Shown here: piece after piece, positions 37,585 through 47,072 of the stretch
Layout: every line of letters starts with the position of its first letter
Numbering within the stretch: the first letter of the stretch is position 1
From: Bacteroidota bacterium
GTDB taxonomy: Bacteria; Bacteroidota; Ignavibacteria; UBA10030; UBA8401
Direction of reading: 5' to 3'
DNA length: 64,000 nucleotides
Assembly: GCA_030679145.1 (NCBI GenBank)
Contig: JAUXTU010000023.1
Span: 1 to 64,000, forward strand
The notes under the pieces: model-generated
Database searches by the model: none
The model's input: the letters and a program-made list of their open reading frames with translations, nothing else
Told to the model about the DNA's origin: nothing
Made by a program: the position numbers and the translations under genes

Positions 37585-38679
37585 ATGCCGCCACAAACAG
37601 ACAAAGAATCCCAGAAAAAATTGATCGGTGAGTTGCTCAAAGCTGCGGATCGCAACATCAAAGCTGCAGATTGGACGAAAGCGCTTGATGATGTTGCTAA
37701 AGCGCTTGCCATTGAGCCGGGTAATATGTACGCCATGGCGTATAAGGATCGCATCAATGTCTTGCTGACCGAAGAGAAGAAAAAAACTGAAACTGAAAAA
37801 GTAAAAAAACTTTCTGAAGATCAAAGCAAGAAAAGCACAGAAAAATCTTCCGAAACACCAAAAGAAGAAAAACCTGCTGAGCCAGTAAAGGATCAAGCTT
37901 CCGTAGAAGAGAAAAAACCGGAACCCGCAAAAACAGAACCTGCAAAACCAGAAACACCGAAAGCGGAAGTTATTGCTCCGGCACCAGCGGTAAAAGATGA
38001 TGCTGCTGTGCGATTGGAATCGCTCCGCCAGGAATTTTCCGCAACACAAGCAAAGCTGCAGCGAGAGGTTGCTCAATTATCAATGCAGGTAAAAGAAGCG
38101 CAGGCACTGAAAGAGGCAACCGAAAAAAATCTGAATGCTCAGATCGTTTCACTGCAGCAGGAATTGACATCAGCAAAACAATCCGCAGCTAAAACGGACG
38201 ACAAAGAAATTAATGCACTGAAAAAAGAAATTGATACACTGAAAGCAAAACATCAGAAAGAGATCGACTCTGCAAAAGAGATTGCAAAAGCAGAAATGCT
38301 GACACAGGTTGCCATTCTGCAGAAAGAGACAGAAGCGGCAAAAAAGAATGCCGAAGGTCCGTCGATCCAAAAACAGGGAGAAACAATCATTCAAAAGATG
38401 TTTCACATTGCATGGAAAGACGGTGAAGTCTCGCCCGACGAACGCGCATTGCTGGCGATTCTGAAAAATGCGATTCAAATGACCGATCAAAAATTCAACG
38501 AGCTGGAGAATTCAACAAAGAGTGAAGCATATGCGAATGCATTACGCGGTGTGTGGCAAGACGGAACATTCACTCCGGATGAATTTGACTTTCTTGCAAT
38601 ACTGCGGGAAAAGCTTGGTGTTCCGGCAGAAGAGCATTTTAAATTGGAAAGCCAGATCCGTAAAGAAGTAAAAAAATAA
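37585..38679 (+). CDS. Coiled-coil protein with C-terminal TerB-like domain
   Basis: The 364-residue protein has three parts. Residues 10-60 form a single TPR-like unit (KLIGELLKAADRNIKAADWT). Residues 65-135 are a low-complexity Lys/Glu/Pro/Ala linker, and 140-260 a coiled coil. The C-terminus contains two similar helical units, IAWKDGEVSPDERALLAIL and VWQDGTFTPDEFDFLAIL, each with an acidic DG.xxPDE motif like that of TerB tellurite-resistance domains, which bind divalent metals. No signal peptide or membrane helix is present. I chose ATG 37585; no ribosome-binding site is visible. Function is unknown. It shares a bidirectional terminator with the glycosyltransferase gene. Confidence 0.75.
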   Translation: MPPQTDKESQKKLIGELLKAADRNIKAADWTKALDDVAKALAIEPGNMYAMAYKDRINVLLTEEKKKTETEKVKKLSEDQSKKSTEKSSETPKEEKPAEPVKDQASVEEKKPEPAKTEPAKPETPKAEVIAPAPAVKDDAAVRLESLRQEFSATQAKLQREVAQLSMQVKEAQALKEATEKNLNAQIVSLQQELTSAKQSAAKTDDKEINALKKEIDTLKAKHQKEIDSAKEIAKAEMLTQVAILQKETEAAKKNAEGPSIQKQGETIIQKMFHIAWKDGEVSPDERALLAILKNAIQMTDQKFNELENSTKSEAYANALRGVWQDGTFTPDEFDFLAILREKLGVPAEEHFKLESQIRKEVKK

Positions 38680-38698
38680 AATTAATTGTCTAAAATTA

Positions 38699-38738
38699 AA
38701 CCCGATATGGATTTATTTCGTATCGGGTTTTTTATTTG
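38699..38738. terminator. Bidirectional terminator overlapping the glycosyltransferase 3' end
   Basis: AACCCGATA pairs with TATCGGGTT around an 11-13-nt loop, followed by TTTTATTTG on the plus strand. The stem encodes the last residues (NKKPDTK) and stop codon of the minus-strand glycosyltransferase. Confidence 0.8.
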
Positions 38739-39366
38739 TTAATGCATCGGTGAAGATGTCGCATAAACGATTCTCAGAATCGAGATGGTATATATAGGTA
38801 GGGAAATTCACTTTACGTACTGAAAAATATCGTTCCACCCTTGTGTAAAAATCAAAATCCTCTCCGTATGAAATTGATCTGAAACCGTTCACTTTTTTCA
38901 AAACCTTTCTGCGAAAGAAAAATGTACCGCCGATGTGACATTTGCTGAGATGAATTTTTTTTCCGGAATTGGTCATATCTGCAACATAATGTTTTTCTTT
39001 CGGTCCGATCAATGTTACTCCGCCATGAATGAAATCAATGGAGGGATGCTGCTTCATATAGCGAAGTCGTTTTTCCAAATGGAGCGGAGCAAGTTCATCG
39101 TCGGAATCAACAAAACAGTTGAAATCGCCGGATGCAATTGCCAGACCTCTATTTCGTGCGCTTGCTAACCCTTGATTATTCTGATAACAATAGATGATTT
39201 TTAGATCCTTCCGTAAAAATTGCTTCACAATATTATATGTCTTATCGTTACTTCCGTCATCAATAATGATCAGCTCCCATTCTTTTTGGGTTTGCTGCAG
39301 CACAGAACGAATTGCATTGAGAAGCAGATCAGCTCTATTGTATGTGCAAAGGATGATTGAAACCAT
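38713..39366 (-). CDS. Family 2 glycosyltransferase
   Basis: The 217-residue GT-A fold enzyme has the GT2 signatures VSIILCTYNRADLLLNAI, WELIIIDDGSNDKT, GLASARNRGLAIASG and the DxD-like FVDSDDELAP. The later GEDFDFYTRVERYF carries the ED motif seen in acceptor/catalytic sites. It transfers a sugar from a nucleotide donor; the acceptor is unknown. I chose ATG 39366 because GT2 proteins begin immediately before this VSII strand; the longer frame adds 38 residues without family character. The gene stands alone, so assignment to cell-surface glycan synthesis is only probable. Confidence 0.9.
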   Translation of the reverse strand: MVSIILCTYNRADLLLNAIRSVLQQTQKEWELIIIDDGSNDKTYNIVKQFLRKDLKIIYCYQNNQGLASARNRGLAIASGDFNCFVDSDDELAPLHLEKRLRYMKQHPSIDFIHGGVTLIGPKEKHYVADMTNSGKKIHLSKCHIGGTFFFRRKVLKKVNGFRSISYGEDFDFYTRVERYFSVRKVNFPTYIYHLDSENRLCDIFTDALTNKKPDTK

Positions 39367-39539
39367 TGTAATTGCCAGATTATAGTAAGGAACTTGAATT
39401 TGAGTTAATATACTTTTAATTGTTATAGTATTGCAATTATGGTAAGGACAAAAAGTTCTGTTAAAAGAATTATCACACATCTATTCCGCTTAGTGTGGTA
39501 ATTTCTAATAAAAATGCACAATGTGATTTCAAAAACTCT

Positions 39540-41933
39540 ATGAGGATTATGAAGTATTTGTTGCTGGTTTTATGTTTCGTTATTCAATCTGCATTTACTC
39601 AAACACATATCCTCTCTGGTCTTGTTTTAGATGCAACAACGTTAGACCCGCTTCCTTCGGCAACAATTCGTGTCATCGGAACATCAAAAGGAACAGTGAC
39701 CAATTCATCAGGCCAATTTCGAATTGCTCTTCCGGAAGGAACGATTCACGTTGCGGCAAGCTATCTCGGATATCAATCCGATACGATCATTGTTGAATTG
39801 AGTACAAACCAATTTCAAGGAATACAGTTACAACCGAACGCAATACAACTTGCAGGCATAACGGTAACAGATGAAGATCCCGCGTATGAAATTATACGGC
39901 GCGCAATTGAAAGTAAACAGAAATGGATGACGCAGCTTCAAACGTTTGAAGGAAAAGCATTCAATAGACTGCAAATTCGAACAGACAGCAGCATCGCAGC
40001 AATTACCGAAGCTTATTCTATGCTGTATTGGAGGCACGATGATTCTCTTCGCGAAGTGATCACGCAGCAAAAACAGACCGGGAATATTCCAAAATCCTTT
40101 TCAGCTTCCCGTGTTGGGAATGTTTTGAATTTCAATGACGACCAAATCCGGTTGAATGGGTACCGATTTGTCGGACCAACGGCGCCGAATGCTTTCGACT
40201 ATTATGAGTATAAACTCCTTTCAACGCGAAAGATGGACGATTTTGATGTTTATTCAATCGAATTAATTCCAAAATCAAAGATTGCGCCATTGTTCAAAGG
40301 AATAATTTCCATTGCTGAGAGATCGTATTCGGTGATGGATGTAGATGTGAGACCGAACGAGGCAATGTCACAGCCATTCGTCGATCTTCGCGATGCGCGG
40401 CATCGTCAAACATTCATTCTTTTTGAAAACAAATTTTGGCTTCCAAACAATTATCGTTTTGACGGAACGATCAAGATCAATCTTATGGGATTGAAATTTC
40501 CGGCATTTACAATTGAACGGGATGTAGTTATCTATAATTATTCCATCAATCCGGAATTTGCCGATACTATTCGTCTCTTGAATCAATTCACGATCGATTC
40601 CTCGGTAACAAAATATGATTCCACATTCTGGACTGAGAATGATGTTCTTCCGTTGACTGCAGAGCAAGATACCGCATATAAAATATTAGACAGTACACAG
40701 ACGCTGGATAAAAAATTCGCACCAAAAGGATTTGCCGCGTCATTCTTGGAAGCATCCGGCGGTACATTTGGAATTGCCGATGTGTGGTTCAATCGTGTAG
40801 AAGGTCTTCATCTCGGCGTCAGCAAATCCTTCGACAATGTCTTCGAGAATTTCGACCTGCGCGGCGGGATTGGGTATGGTCTATCAGATAAACAATGGAA
40901 GTACGAAACCGGCGTTACCATTCATTTTGGAGGGAAGCAAACATCTTCCGCCTCATCAGGATTTGCGAGTATCAGTTTAAAACGACAAATGTTCTCGTTG
41001 AGTCTTGATCTTTATGATAAGCATTACAGTTTTCCGGAACCGATATTCAGCGGGTTGTTTTTGAATTCTCTTGCTGCGCTTTTTTTAAAGGATGATGTTC
41101 AAGATTATTTTCGAGCGAAAGGATCAACTGCAGTAATCACCTATGCATACAATGGAACAACACGCTTCACTTTCAGTGCATTGACTGAACAACAATTATC
41201 AGTCTATCAAACAACAAATTATTCAATATTGAAACGCAACGATCCGTACGTCTATCAACCTTCGATCATCAATGGACGAATGAATGAAGTAAAAATTTCT
41301 ATTCATCAAGGTTCCTCCGGGCTTTTTGGGTTTGCGAAGGATGCATATCTTCTTTCCGCAACCGGAGTACATTCATCCGCGGTGATTGGCAGTGATTTTG
41401 ATTTTACCAAACTCATGGGAAAAGCAAGGATGAAGTTTGCTACGATGAACAAAGAAGAATTAGTTTTTCCGCCAGCGATTGGATTTCAAATTGCAGGCGG
41501 AACAACCATCGGAGCTCTTCCCCCGCAGCGATATTTTGAGCTCTATTCACGATTCGAAACATTTGCAGGATATGGTACATTGAAAGGATTACCACGAAGA
41601 GAGTACTATGGTGATAGTTATCTTCAGTTTACAATTGATCATAATTTCCGGCGTGTATTGTTTGCTCCGTTCGACATCCAATGGCTCATGGAGTCGAATC
41701 TTGAATTGATCGTTGAAGCAAACACAGCGAGAAGTTGGTTCTCTGGTAACGAATTGCGGACGCCCTTGTTTCCATCACGTGATTCACACGGATGGTATAC
41801 GGAAGCAAGCATTGGCATTTCGAACATCTTGGATGTATTCCGTTTTGATGTAACGAGAAGATTTTCGTCACCCGGTGATTGGTCATACACGTTAACTGCG
41901 TCCGATTTCATTATGGCTTTAATTCCGCAATAA
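39540..41933 (+). CDS. DUF5686 outer-membrane protein with carboxypeptidase-regulatory domain
   Basis: The 797-residue protein has a signal peptide (KYLLLVLCFVIQSAFTQ) and a CarboxypepD_reg-like domain (ILSGLVLDATTLDPLPSATI to about residue 95). DUF5686 follows with DPAYEIIRRAIESKQKW, a segment containing LQTFEGKAFNRLQIRTDSS, and a long beta-rich C-terminal part resembling an outer-membrane barrel. The family is found in Bacteroidota and its function is unknown. The frame is open upstream; ATG 39540 is chosen for the signal peptide, with 39549 as an alternative. No plug domain is present, so it is not a TonB receptor in the usual sense. Confidence 0.82.
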   Translation: MRIMKYLLLVLCFVIQSAFTQTHILSGLVLDATTLDPLPSATIRVIGTSKGTVTNSSGQFRIALPEGTIHVAASYLGYQSDTIIVELSTNQFQGIQLQPNAIQLAGITVTDEDPAYEIIRRAIESKQKWMTQLQTFEGKAFNRLQIRTDSSIAAITEAYSMLYWRHDDSLREVITQQKQTGNIPKSFSASRVGNVLNFNDDQIRLNGYRFVGPTAPNAFDYYEYKLLSTRKMDDFDVYSIELIPKSKIAPLFKGIISIAERSYSVMDVDVRPNEAMSQPFVDLRDARHRQTFILFENKFWLPNNYRFDGTIKINLMGLKFPAFTIERDVVIYNYSINPEFADTIRLLNQFTIDSSVTKYDSTFWTENDVLPLTAEQDTAYKILDSTQTLDKKFAPKGFAASFLEASGGTFGIADVWFNRVEGLHLGVSKSFDNVFENFDLRGGIGYGLSDKQWKYETGVTIHFGGKQTSSASSGFASISLKRQMFSLSLDLYDKHYSFPEPIFSGLFLNSLAALFLKDDVQDYFRAKGSTAVITYAYNGTTRFTFSALTEQQLSVYQTTNYSILKRNDPYVYQPSIINGRMNEVKISIHQGSSGLFGFAKDAYLLSATGVHSSAVIGSDFDFTKLMGKARMKFATMNKEELVFPPAIGFQIAGGTTIGALPPQRYFELYSRFETFAGYGTLKGLPRREYYGDSYLQFTIDHNFRRVLFAPFDIQWLMESNLELIVEANTARSWFSGNELRTPLFPSRDSHGWYTEASIGISNILDVFRFDVTRRFSSPGDWSYTLTASDFIMALIPQ

Positions 41934-42024
41934 TTTTTTTTTTGCAAAATTTATCGTTTCGCTTTTGTAGAACATCACAAAAATTCGTAATATAAAAGTG
42001 ATTTTTATCATTTGAGAAAGTCCT

Positions 42025-43647
42025 ATGAATATTCTATTAACAATCCCGTTATGCCTGTTTCAATTAGCACCGCCATCCGATGCGTTGAAATTTATCACTG
42101 CCGAAAAACTCCGTTCGCATATTGCTGTTCTTGCGCACGATTCGCTTGAAGGTCGAGGTCCGTCTTCTACCGGGGATAAAAAAGCAACAGCTTATATTGT
42201 TTCACAATTCAAAAAATTCGGATTGAAACCAGCCGGAGAGAAAAAAACATTTATTCAAAAGGTTCCACTTGTTGGTGTAACCGTTGATAATGTTACAACA
42301 CTGAGAATCGGAAATCAGAAAGAGAAAATGGAACTAACATATTCTACTGATTTTGTTGCAACTACAGGAACTTACGATCCGCTGATCGAATTCCACGATG
42401 CAGAATTGGTCTTTGTCGGTTTTGGCATTGTTGCACCGGAACAGCAGTGGAATGATTACAAGGATGTTGATGTCCGCGGAAAAATTCTGGTGATGATGAA
42501 TAACGACCCTTCATCCGACGATCAGAAATTCTTTGCAGGAAAAGGGAGAACATATTACGGACGATGGACATATAAATATGAAATTGCTGCTGAGAAAGGC
42601 GCGTTGGGAGCTATTGTCATTCATACAACGTCGTCTGCTGGATACCGGTATGAAGTAATTCAAAATTCGTGGAGCAGGGAGATGTTCGATCTTGAGGAAA
42701 AATCTTCTTCGAATGCATTGAAACTGAAAGCATGGACAACCGAGGAAGCGACAAAAAAATATCTGCTCCTTGCCGGATATGATCTTGATTCACTTATTGC
42801 AAAAGCACAACTCAACTCATTCAAGCCGATTCCTCTCGGAATTACATTGAATGGAACTATGAGATCTGTTATCAAAAGAATTGAGACAAATAATATTGTC
42901 GGCAAAGTGGAGGGGAGCGATCCATTATTGAAAGATCAGTATGTTATTTTTACCGCACACTATGATCATTTCGGGATTGGAAGACCGATCAACGGCGATT
43001 CGATCTATAATGGAGCACTTGATAATGCTTCGGGAACATCATTGATGTTGAATCTTGCAGAAACATTTTCTTTGCTCAAAGAAAAACCAAAACGTTCCAT
43101 GTTGTTTGCAGCAGTTGCAGCCGAAGAACAAGGGTTGCTCGGTTCGAAATATTATGCGAACAATCCAACAGTACTGGCAAAAAAGATTGCTGCAAATATC
43201 AATACGGATGTCATTAATATTGTCGGACCGACGTCGGATATTTCTTTTCAAGGAAGCGACCGATCTTCTCTTGGAGATGACCTCGCTGTGATTGGAAAAG
43301 AAATGAATTTTACAGTGAAACCGGATCAAGCTCCTGAGCAAGGAGGATTTTACCGGAGCGACCATTTTAGTTTTGCCAAAGTCGGCATTCCGGCAATGTC
43401 AATGGGAGGCGGAAGGGAAGTGATCGGTGTTGATACGGCGTTTGTGCGAATGATACGCGAGCGCGGCGGAAAAAATTATCATCAGCCAAGTGATGAGATC
43501 AGCGATGATTGGAATTATAACGGTGCGCTGCAACAAGCTGAAATCGTAATTCGTTTGGGGTGGAGAATAGCTAATATTATTGAGATGCCATATTGGAACA
43601 GTGGAAACGAATTTGAATCGATCAGGAAAAAAATGTTGGCACAGTAA
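42025..43647 (+). CDS. M28 family metallopeptidase with PA domain
   Basis: The 540-residue enzyme has an N-terminal signal-like segment (ILLTIPLCLFQLAPP) and a PA insert (about 110-260, VDVRGKILVMMNN). The M28 co-catalytic zinc site is complete: TAHYDHFGI (His), GALDNASGTS (bridging Asp), AAEEQGLLGSKYY (catalytic Glu-Glu), NTDVINIVGPTSD (Asp), and a late HQPSDEI (His). M28 enzymes remove amino acids from peptides outside the cytoplasm. It stands between a DUF5686 gene and trhO with no obvious operon. Together with the S46 and S9 peptidases in this window it fits a peptide-consuming lifestyle. Confidence 0.94.
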   Translation: MNILLTIPLCLFQLAPPSDALKFITAEKLRSHIAVLAHDSLEGRGPSSTGDKKATAYIVSQFKKFGLKPAGEKKTFIQKVPLVGVTVDNVTTLRIGNQKEKMELTYSTDFVATTGTYDPLIEFHDAELVFVGFGIVAPEQQWNDYKDVDVRGKILVMMNNDPSSDDQKFFAGKGRTYYGRWTYKYEIAAEKGALGAIVIHTTSSAGYRYEVIQNSWSREMFDLEEKSSSNALKLKAWTTEEATKKYLLLAGYDLDSLIAKAQLNSFKPIPLGITLNGTMRSVIKRIETNNIVGKVEGSDPLLKDQYVIFTAHYDHFGIGRPINGDSIYNGALDNASGTSLMLNLAETFSLLKEKPKRSMLFAAVAAEEQGLLGSKYYANNPTVLAKKIAANINTDVINIVGPTSDISFQGSDRSSLGDDLAVIGKEMNFTVKPDQAPEQGGFYRSDHFSFAKVGIPAMSMGGGREVIGVDTAFVRMIRERGGKNYHQPSDEISDDWNYNGALQQAEIVIRLGWRIANIIEMPYWNSGNEFESIRKKMLAQ

Positions 43648-43670
43648 AAATATTGTTAACGCTTTTCCTG

Positions 43671-44582
43671 TTATCTGCTGAATTCCAGTTGTTCCCGCCG
43701 AGGTGCGGATTCACATTCTTTACTGCAGGAACGAAGTGTCTTTTGTTCACATTCTTCACATTGAAAATGCTGATTGTGGCAGTCAATATTTGCACAGTTG
43801 ATGTATCGGTCACTCGGTTTACCGCAATGAATGCATGTTGTCAACACGGTATATTCTTCCGTATGGTTGATGGGAACGGCAACACGCTGATCGAACACGT
43901 AGCATAATCCTTCCCACAATTTTCCTTTCACATTCTCATCTTTTCCGTAGGTTACAATTCCGCCGTGAAGCTGGGCAACATGCTCAAATCCTTCACTCAT
44001 CATGAACGCAGTCAACTTTTCGCAGCGGACACCGCCGGTGCAATAGGTTAGGATCGTTTTATCCTTATATGCGGAAAGGTTTTCCCGTATCCAAAATGGA
44101 AAATCGCGGAATGATTTTACCGGCGGACGGATGGCGTTCTTAAAATGCCCCAGATCATATTCATAATCCGTTCTTCCGTCAAGTATAAGCACATCGTCAT
44201 GCTGCATCGTTTCATACCATTCTTCGGGTGAAAGATATTGGCCGGTCTGTTTCAACGGACTTCCATTCTCGCCGACCCGAAACGTTACCAGTTCTTCTTT
44301 TGCGCGGACGAATAATTTATCGAAGACATGTCCATCGCATTCATCGATCTTGAACTGCATATCAGCGAATCGTTCATCCATTTGTAGTGTGGTGATGTAA
44401 AATTCGGTCTGTTCAACAGTTCCGGATATTGTGCCGTTGATCCCTTCCGGTGAGATCAAAATTCTTCCCTTTATTCCTAATTGCCAGCATACATGAAGAT
44501 GATGCTGTGCAAACAGCGCAAAGCCATGGATTGGGACAAACTTATAGAACAGCAATACACGATATGGTTTTGTTGAATTCAC
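43671..44582 (-). CDS. trhO: tRNA uridine(34) hydroxylase (rhodanese-like)
   Basis: TrhO (YceA) hydroxylates uridine 34 in certain tRNAs on the way to 5-carboxymethoxyuridine. The 303-residue protein has the N-terminal UPF0176 domain (YRVLLFYKFVPI, GRILISPEGINGTISG) and a rhodanese domain with active-site cysteine in TYCTGGVRCEKLTAFMM. The C-terminal segment contains CIHCGKPSDRYINC and NIDCHNQHFQCEEC, cysteine pairs probably binding zinc, and is an expected tail in this family. Substrate assignment relies on the E. coli homologue. The upstream 100 nt contain a palindromic repeat. Confidence 0.93.
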   Translation of the reverse strand: MNSTKPYRVLLFYKFVPIHGFALFAQHHLHVCWQLGIKGRILISPEGINGTISGTVEQTEFYITTLQMDERFADMQFKIDECDGHVFDKLFVRAKEELVTFRVGENGSPLKQTGQYLSPEEWYETMQHDDVLILDGRTDYEYDLGHFKNAIRPPVKSFRDFPFWIRENLSAYKDKTILTYCTGGVRCEKLTAFMMSEGFEHVAQLHGGIVTYGKDENVKGKLWEGLCYVFDQRVAVPINHTEEYTVLTTCIHCGKPSDRYINCANIDCHNQHFQCEECEQKTLRSCSKECESAPRREQLEFSR

Positions 44583-44620
44583 ACCATAATGTACGGAAAA
44601 ATTGGTTAATTCAGAACAAT

Positions 44621-44684
44621 GTCATACCGAACTCGTTTCGGCATCTTTTTTTAGAAAATAGATGCTGACATTCGTCAGCATGAC
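44621..44684. repeat. REP-like palindromic repeat, copy 1
   Basis: A 64-nt unit runs from GTCATACCGAACTCGTTTCG to ATGCTGACATTCGTCAGCATGAC, cited by its right end GTCAGCATGAC. The two halves are hairpins (CCGAACTCGTTTCGG, with GCTGACATTCGTCAGC) and the outer ends also pair. A second copy of the same length lies inside the DUF2851 gene at 48993. Confidence 0.85.
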
Positions 44685-44692
44685 GTTGTGGG

Positions 44693-44998
44693 TTATGACA
44701 CTGTATCTTTCACAAATTCAACAACGATCATCGCATCATTGATCGGATCGACGGAAGGGGAATTAAAATTTGCATTAAGTCGTGTAGCAAGGCGTTCAAG
44801 TGCAGAATGGACATTTTCAGGGAGAGCAGGATCATCTATTGCAGATTGGATCAACTTAATAAAATCGTCGGACGATTGGCGATAGAACTGCTGAAGCGCA
44901 ATTCCGGCAATGCGTCGCGCAGTCGTGCGGGTTCGTCCCGGATTCTCATTCGGACGGACGCGCTGCAATTCTGTTTCGATTTTTAGGAGCCAGTTCAT
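44693..44998 (-). CDS. Small hypothetical helical protein
   Basis: The 101-residue product, starting MNWLLKIETELQRVRPNENP, looks mainly helical, with RTTARRIAGIALQQFYRQ and FIKLIQSAIDDPALPENVHS as amphipathic helices. No signal peptide, membrane helix or known motif is recognisable. ATG 44998 is chosen because the longer frame (from 45043) adds only hydrophobic, non-family residues. The stop codon lies 8 nt from the end of repeat copy 1. Because the codon use matches its neighbours it is probably real, but its function is unknown. Confidence 0.55.
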   Translation of the reverse strand: MNWLLKIETELQRVRPNENPGRTRTTARRIAGIALQQFYRQSSDDFIKLIQSAIDDPALPENVHSALERLATRLNANFNSPSVDPINDAMIVVEFVKDTVS

Positions 44999-45132
44999 AG
45001 AAATTAATATTAAGGAATAGAGCATTTTACAGTGTAAAATCAATGGATTTTACAACAACTCTTGATTCAGCCCTCTAATAAATGGGCTAGTAAGGGAAAA
45101 TACAAATTATTTTTGTAACTTTATTTAAGACC

Positions 45133-46014
45133 ATGAATTATCAATCCCTCAAAATATTTGCACTATTTATTCTATTAACATTAGAATCTTCAGGCAATGA
45201 CCGAAATGATTGTATTGATAGTAGCGTAACGCATTGCAGTAATTTGGGAAATAATTTACAGATTAATCTTATTGATTCTACCAATTATTTTAATGTTGAG
45301 TTAGCTAAATATTATGAAAAAAATGAATTATATGATAAAGCATTAAACGAATATACAGAACTTTTGAAAAACGGAAAAAATCATGAGAGAGTTGTTGCTT
45401 TAGAAGGTATTAAACGTGTTGAAGACAATAAAAATAATTTATTTTATAAATTTAAAATATTTTGCATAGATTATTCTCAACCAATAGCATTTGTTTTCAT
45501 TCTTTTTATCCTTTTTATAATCATCATTAAATTTACTTATTTAATAATTAAAAAAGTTAATAAAAAAATTTCAATTAATATTATGCCATTTTCTTCATCT
45601 AATTTAGCACAAGATTTGTTTTTCATTTTTAAGATTTACATTGAATGGAATTTATCGCAATTGAAAAATTTCGGTGAACTTAAAAAACGTGTTTCGTATA
45701 ACGAATTAGAATCCCCAAAACCTGTTATGCGATCTAAAACTGTAAACGAGTTGTTTGAAATTACATCGCAGATTATAGATTCTCGTGTTGGAGCAATTAA
45801 TAAAACAATTTATAATTTTTTATTCCCAAGCGATTATATAATTTGTGGGAATATTGATGTTGTTAATGAAAAAAGACGAAAAATATTTGTTACTGTAAAT
45901 CATAAGGGGAATATTCTTAAAATGTGGGAAAAATCAGTTCCAACAAATTATTTAAATGATGAATTAAATTCATTGACCTATCAAGTGTTAGTTTTCATTG
46001 AAGAACAAAATTAA
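45133..46014 (+). CDS. Membrane protein of unknown function, AT-rich island gene 1
   Basis: The 293-residue protein starts with a signal-like segment (LKIFALFILLTLESS). Residues 55-100 look like one TPR-type unit (NVELAKYYEKNELYDKALNE). A strong membrane helix follows at about 118-142 (PIAFVFILFILFIIIIKFTY). The C-terminal domain (about 150-290) is cytosolic or periplasmic, with SDYIICGNIDVVNEKRRKIF, and could bind a ligand, but I do not recognise it. Base composition is clearly more AT-rich than its neighbours, suggesting transfer. It is followed 9 nt later by a TPR gene on the same strand, so they should form one operon. Confidence 0.65.
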   Translation: MNYQSLKIFALFILLTLESSGNDRNDCIDSSVTHCSNLGNNLQINLIDSTNYFNVELAKYYEKNELYDKALNEYTELLKNGKNHERVVALEGIKRVEDNKNNLFYKFKIFCIDYSQPIAFVFILFILFIIIIKFTYLIIKKVNKKISINIMPFSSSNLAQDLFFIFKIYIEWNLSQLKNFGELKKRVSYNELESPKPVMRSKTVNELFEITSQIIDSRVGAINKTIYNFLFPSDYIICGNIDVVNEKRRKIFVTVNHKGNILKMWEKSVPTNYLNDELNSLTYQVLVFIEEQN

Positions 46015-46023
46015 ATAAAAACT

Positions 46024-47064
46024 ATGCATACACAAACATCCAACCAAAAAGTTTTTGAAAATGTCAAATTTGCCCTCGGGAAAATAGAGAATTATCATCA
46101 TTCTCGAAACATTGCAAATTTACAAGATGCTGAAATAGCACTTAGTGCTTCATTGAGAGAAGACTCAGAATATCTTGATGCGGTTTTCTATTCGGGTGTT
46201 CTTATGGATTTAATGGGACGTTCTGCAGATTCACCCCCGTTTTTCGAAAGAATATTAAAAGAAGTTAAAGATCCTAATTTAATAAGTGAAGCACAATTTA
46301 ATTTAGGCGTATCCTATTATCATAGGTACGGTCATGAGTACTTAAACATTGCTGAATCGTATTTTGTAAAGGTTATTAATTCAACTAATAACAGGGCCTT
46401 AAAAAAATTAGCAATTGCAAGTTTAGCTCAAACCTATGCTATGTGGATGATTCCAAATGCTGCGCAAAAAGAATTAATTAAAAACGCTCAAACAAAAGAA
46501 ACTGTTTATAATCACATAAAAGAAAAATATTCCAAGTTTAATGATTACTCAAAACAAATAACACTTTATTCAATGTTATTTATTGGTAATTCAAAAGAAA
46601 AACGGAAAATCAATGCTATTATTAAGAATGCCAGAGGTATTGCATTGATGTATTACAGTGATTATTTAGCAAATGATGTAAAAAGTAAATTAAAATATTT
46701 AAATAAATCATTAACAAATATTAAAGAATCTGAAAAACTGATTTCTAATGATTGGGCGTATATTTGTAACCTGGGTTCTGTGCATTGGAGAATAGCTTTG
46801 GCAACAGAGAATAAAACAGAACAAATCAGAGAATATGAAGAAGCAATTCAACTGTTTAACAAAGTGATCACTTCTTTACGTCCTAATTATGGTTTTGCTT
46901 TTTACGAACTTGGGCGAATTTATAGAACCAAAGGAGATTTTGATAAGGCAATTGAATATTTCAATCTATCATTAGGTATTGAGGATAAATATAGAGAGGT
47001 TAGTAATAAAACGGTAAACAATGAAAAAGGTAGGGCGGAACGAAACAATTCATCTTTTCCGTAA
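46024..47064 (+). CDS. TPR-repeat protein, AT-rich island gene 2
   Basis: The 346-residue protein contains several tetratricopeptide-like helical pairs, for example EAQFNLGVSYYHRYGHEYLN and a clear C-terminal unit NYGFAFYELGRIYRTKGDFD. The N-terminal region (DAEIALSASLREDSEYLDAV) also fits TPR. No signal peptide or catalytic motif is seen. TPR proteins mostly mediate protein-protein contacts; here the partner may be the membrane protein encoded directly upstream, with which it forms an AT-rich two-gene operon. It converges on a DNA methyltransferase gene with only 8 nt between stop codons. Confidence 0.7.
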   Translation: MHTQTSNQKVFENVKFALGKIENYHHSRNIANLQDAEIALSASLREDSEYLDAVFYSGVLMDLMGRSADSPPFFERILKEVKDPNLISEAQFNLGVSYYHRYGHEYLNIAESYFVKVINSTNNRALKKLAIASLAQTYAMWMIPNAAQKELIKNAQTKETVYNHIKEKYSKFNDYSKQITLYSMLFIGNSKEKRKINAIIKNARGIALMYYSDYLANDVKSKLKYLNKSLTNIKESEKLISNDWAYICNLGSVHWRIALATENKTEQIREYEEAIQLFNKVITSLRPNYGFAFYELGRIYRTKGDFDKAIEYFNLSLGIEDKYREVSNKTVNNEKGRAERNNSSFP

Positions 47065-47072
47065 ACAATATT

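Noticed and set aside
37579-38076. Minus-strand open frame rich in Phe and Cys opposite the coiled-coil protein.
   Set aside because: It is the antisense of Lys/Glu-rich codons (AAA/GAA gives TTT/TTC) and has no family character.
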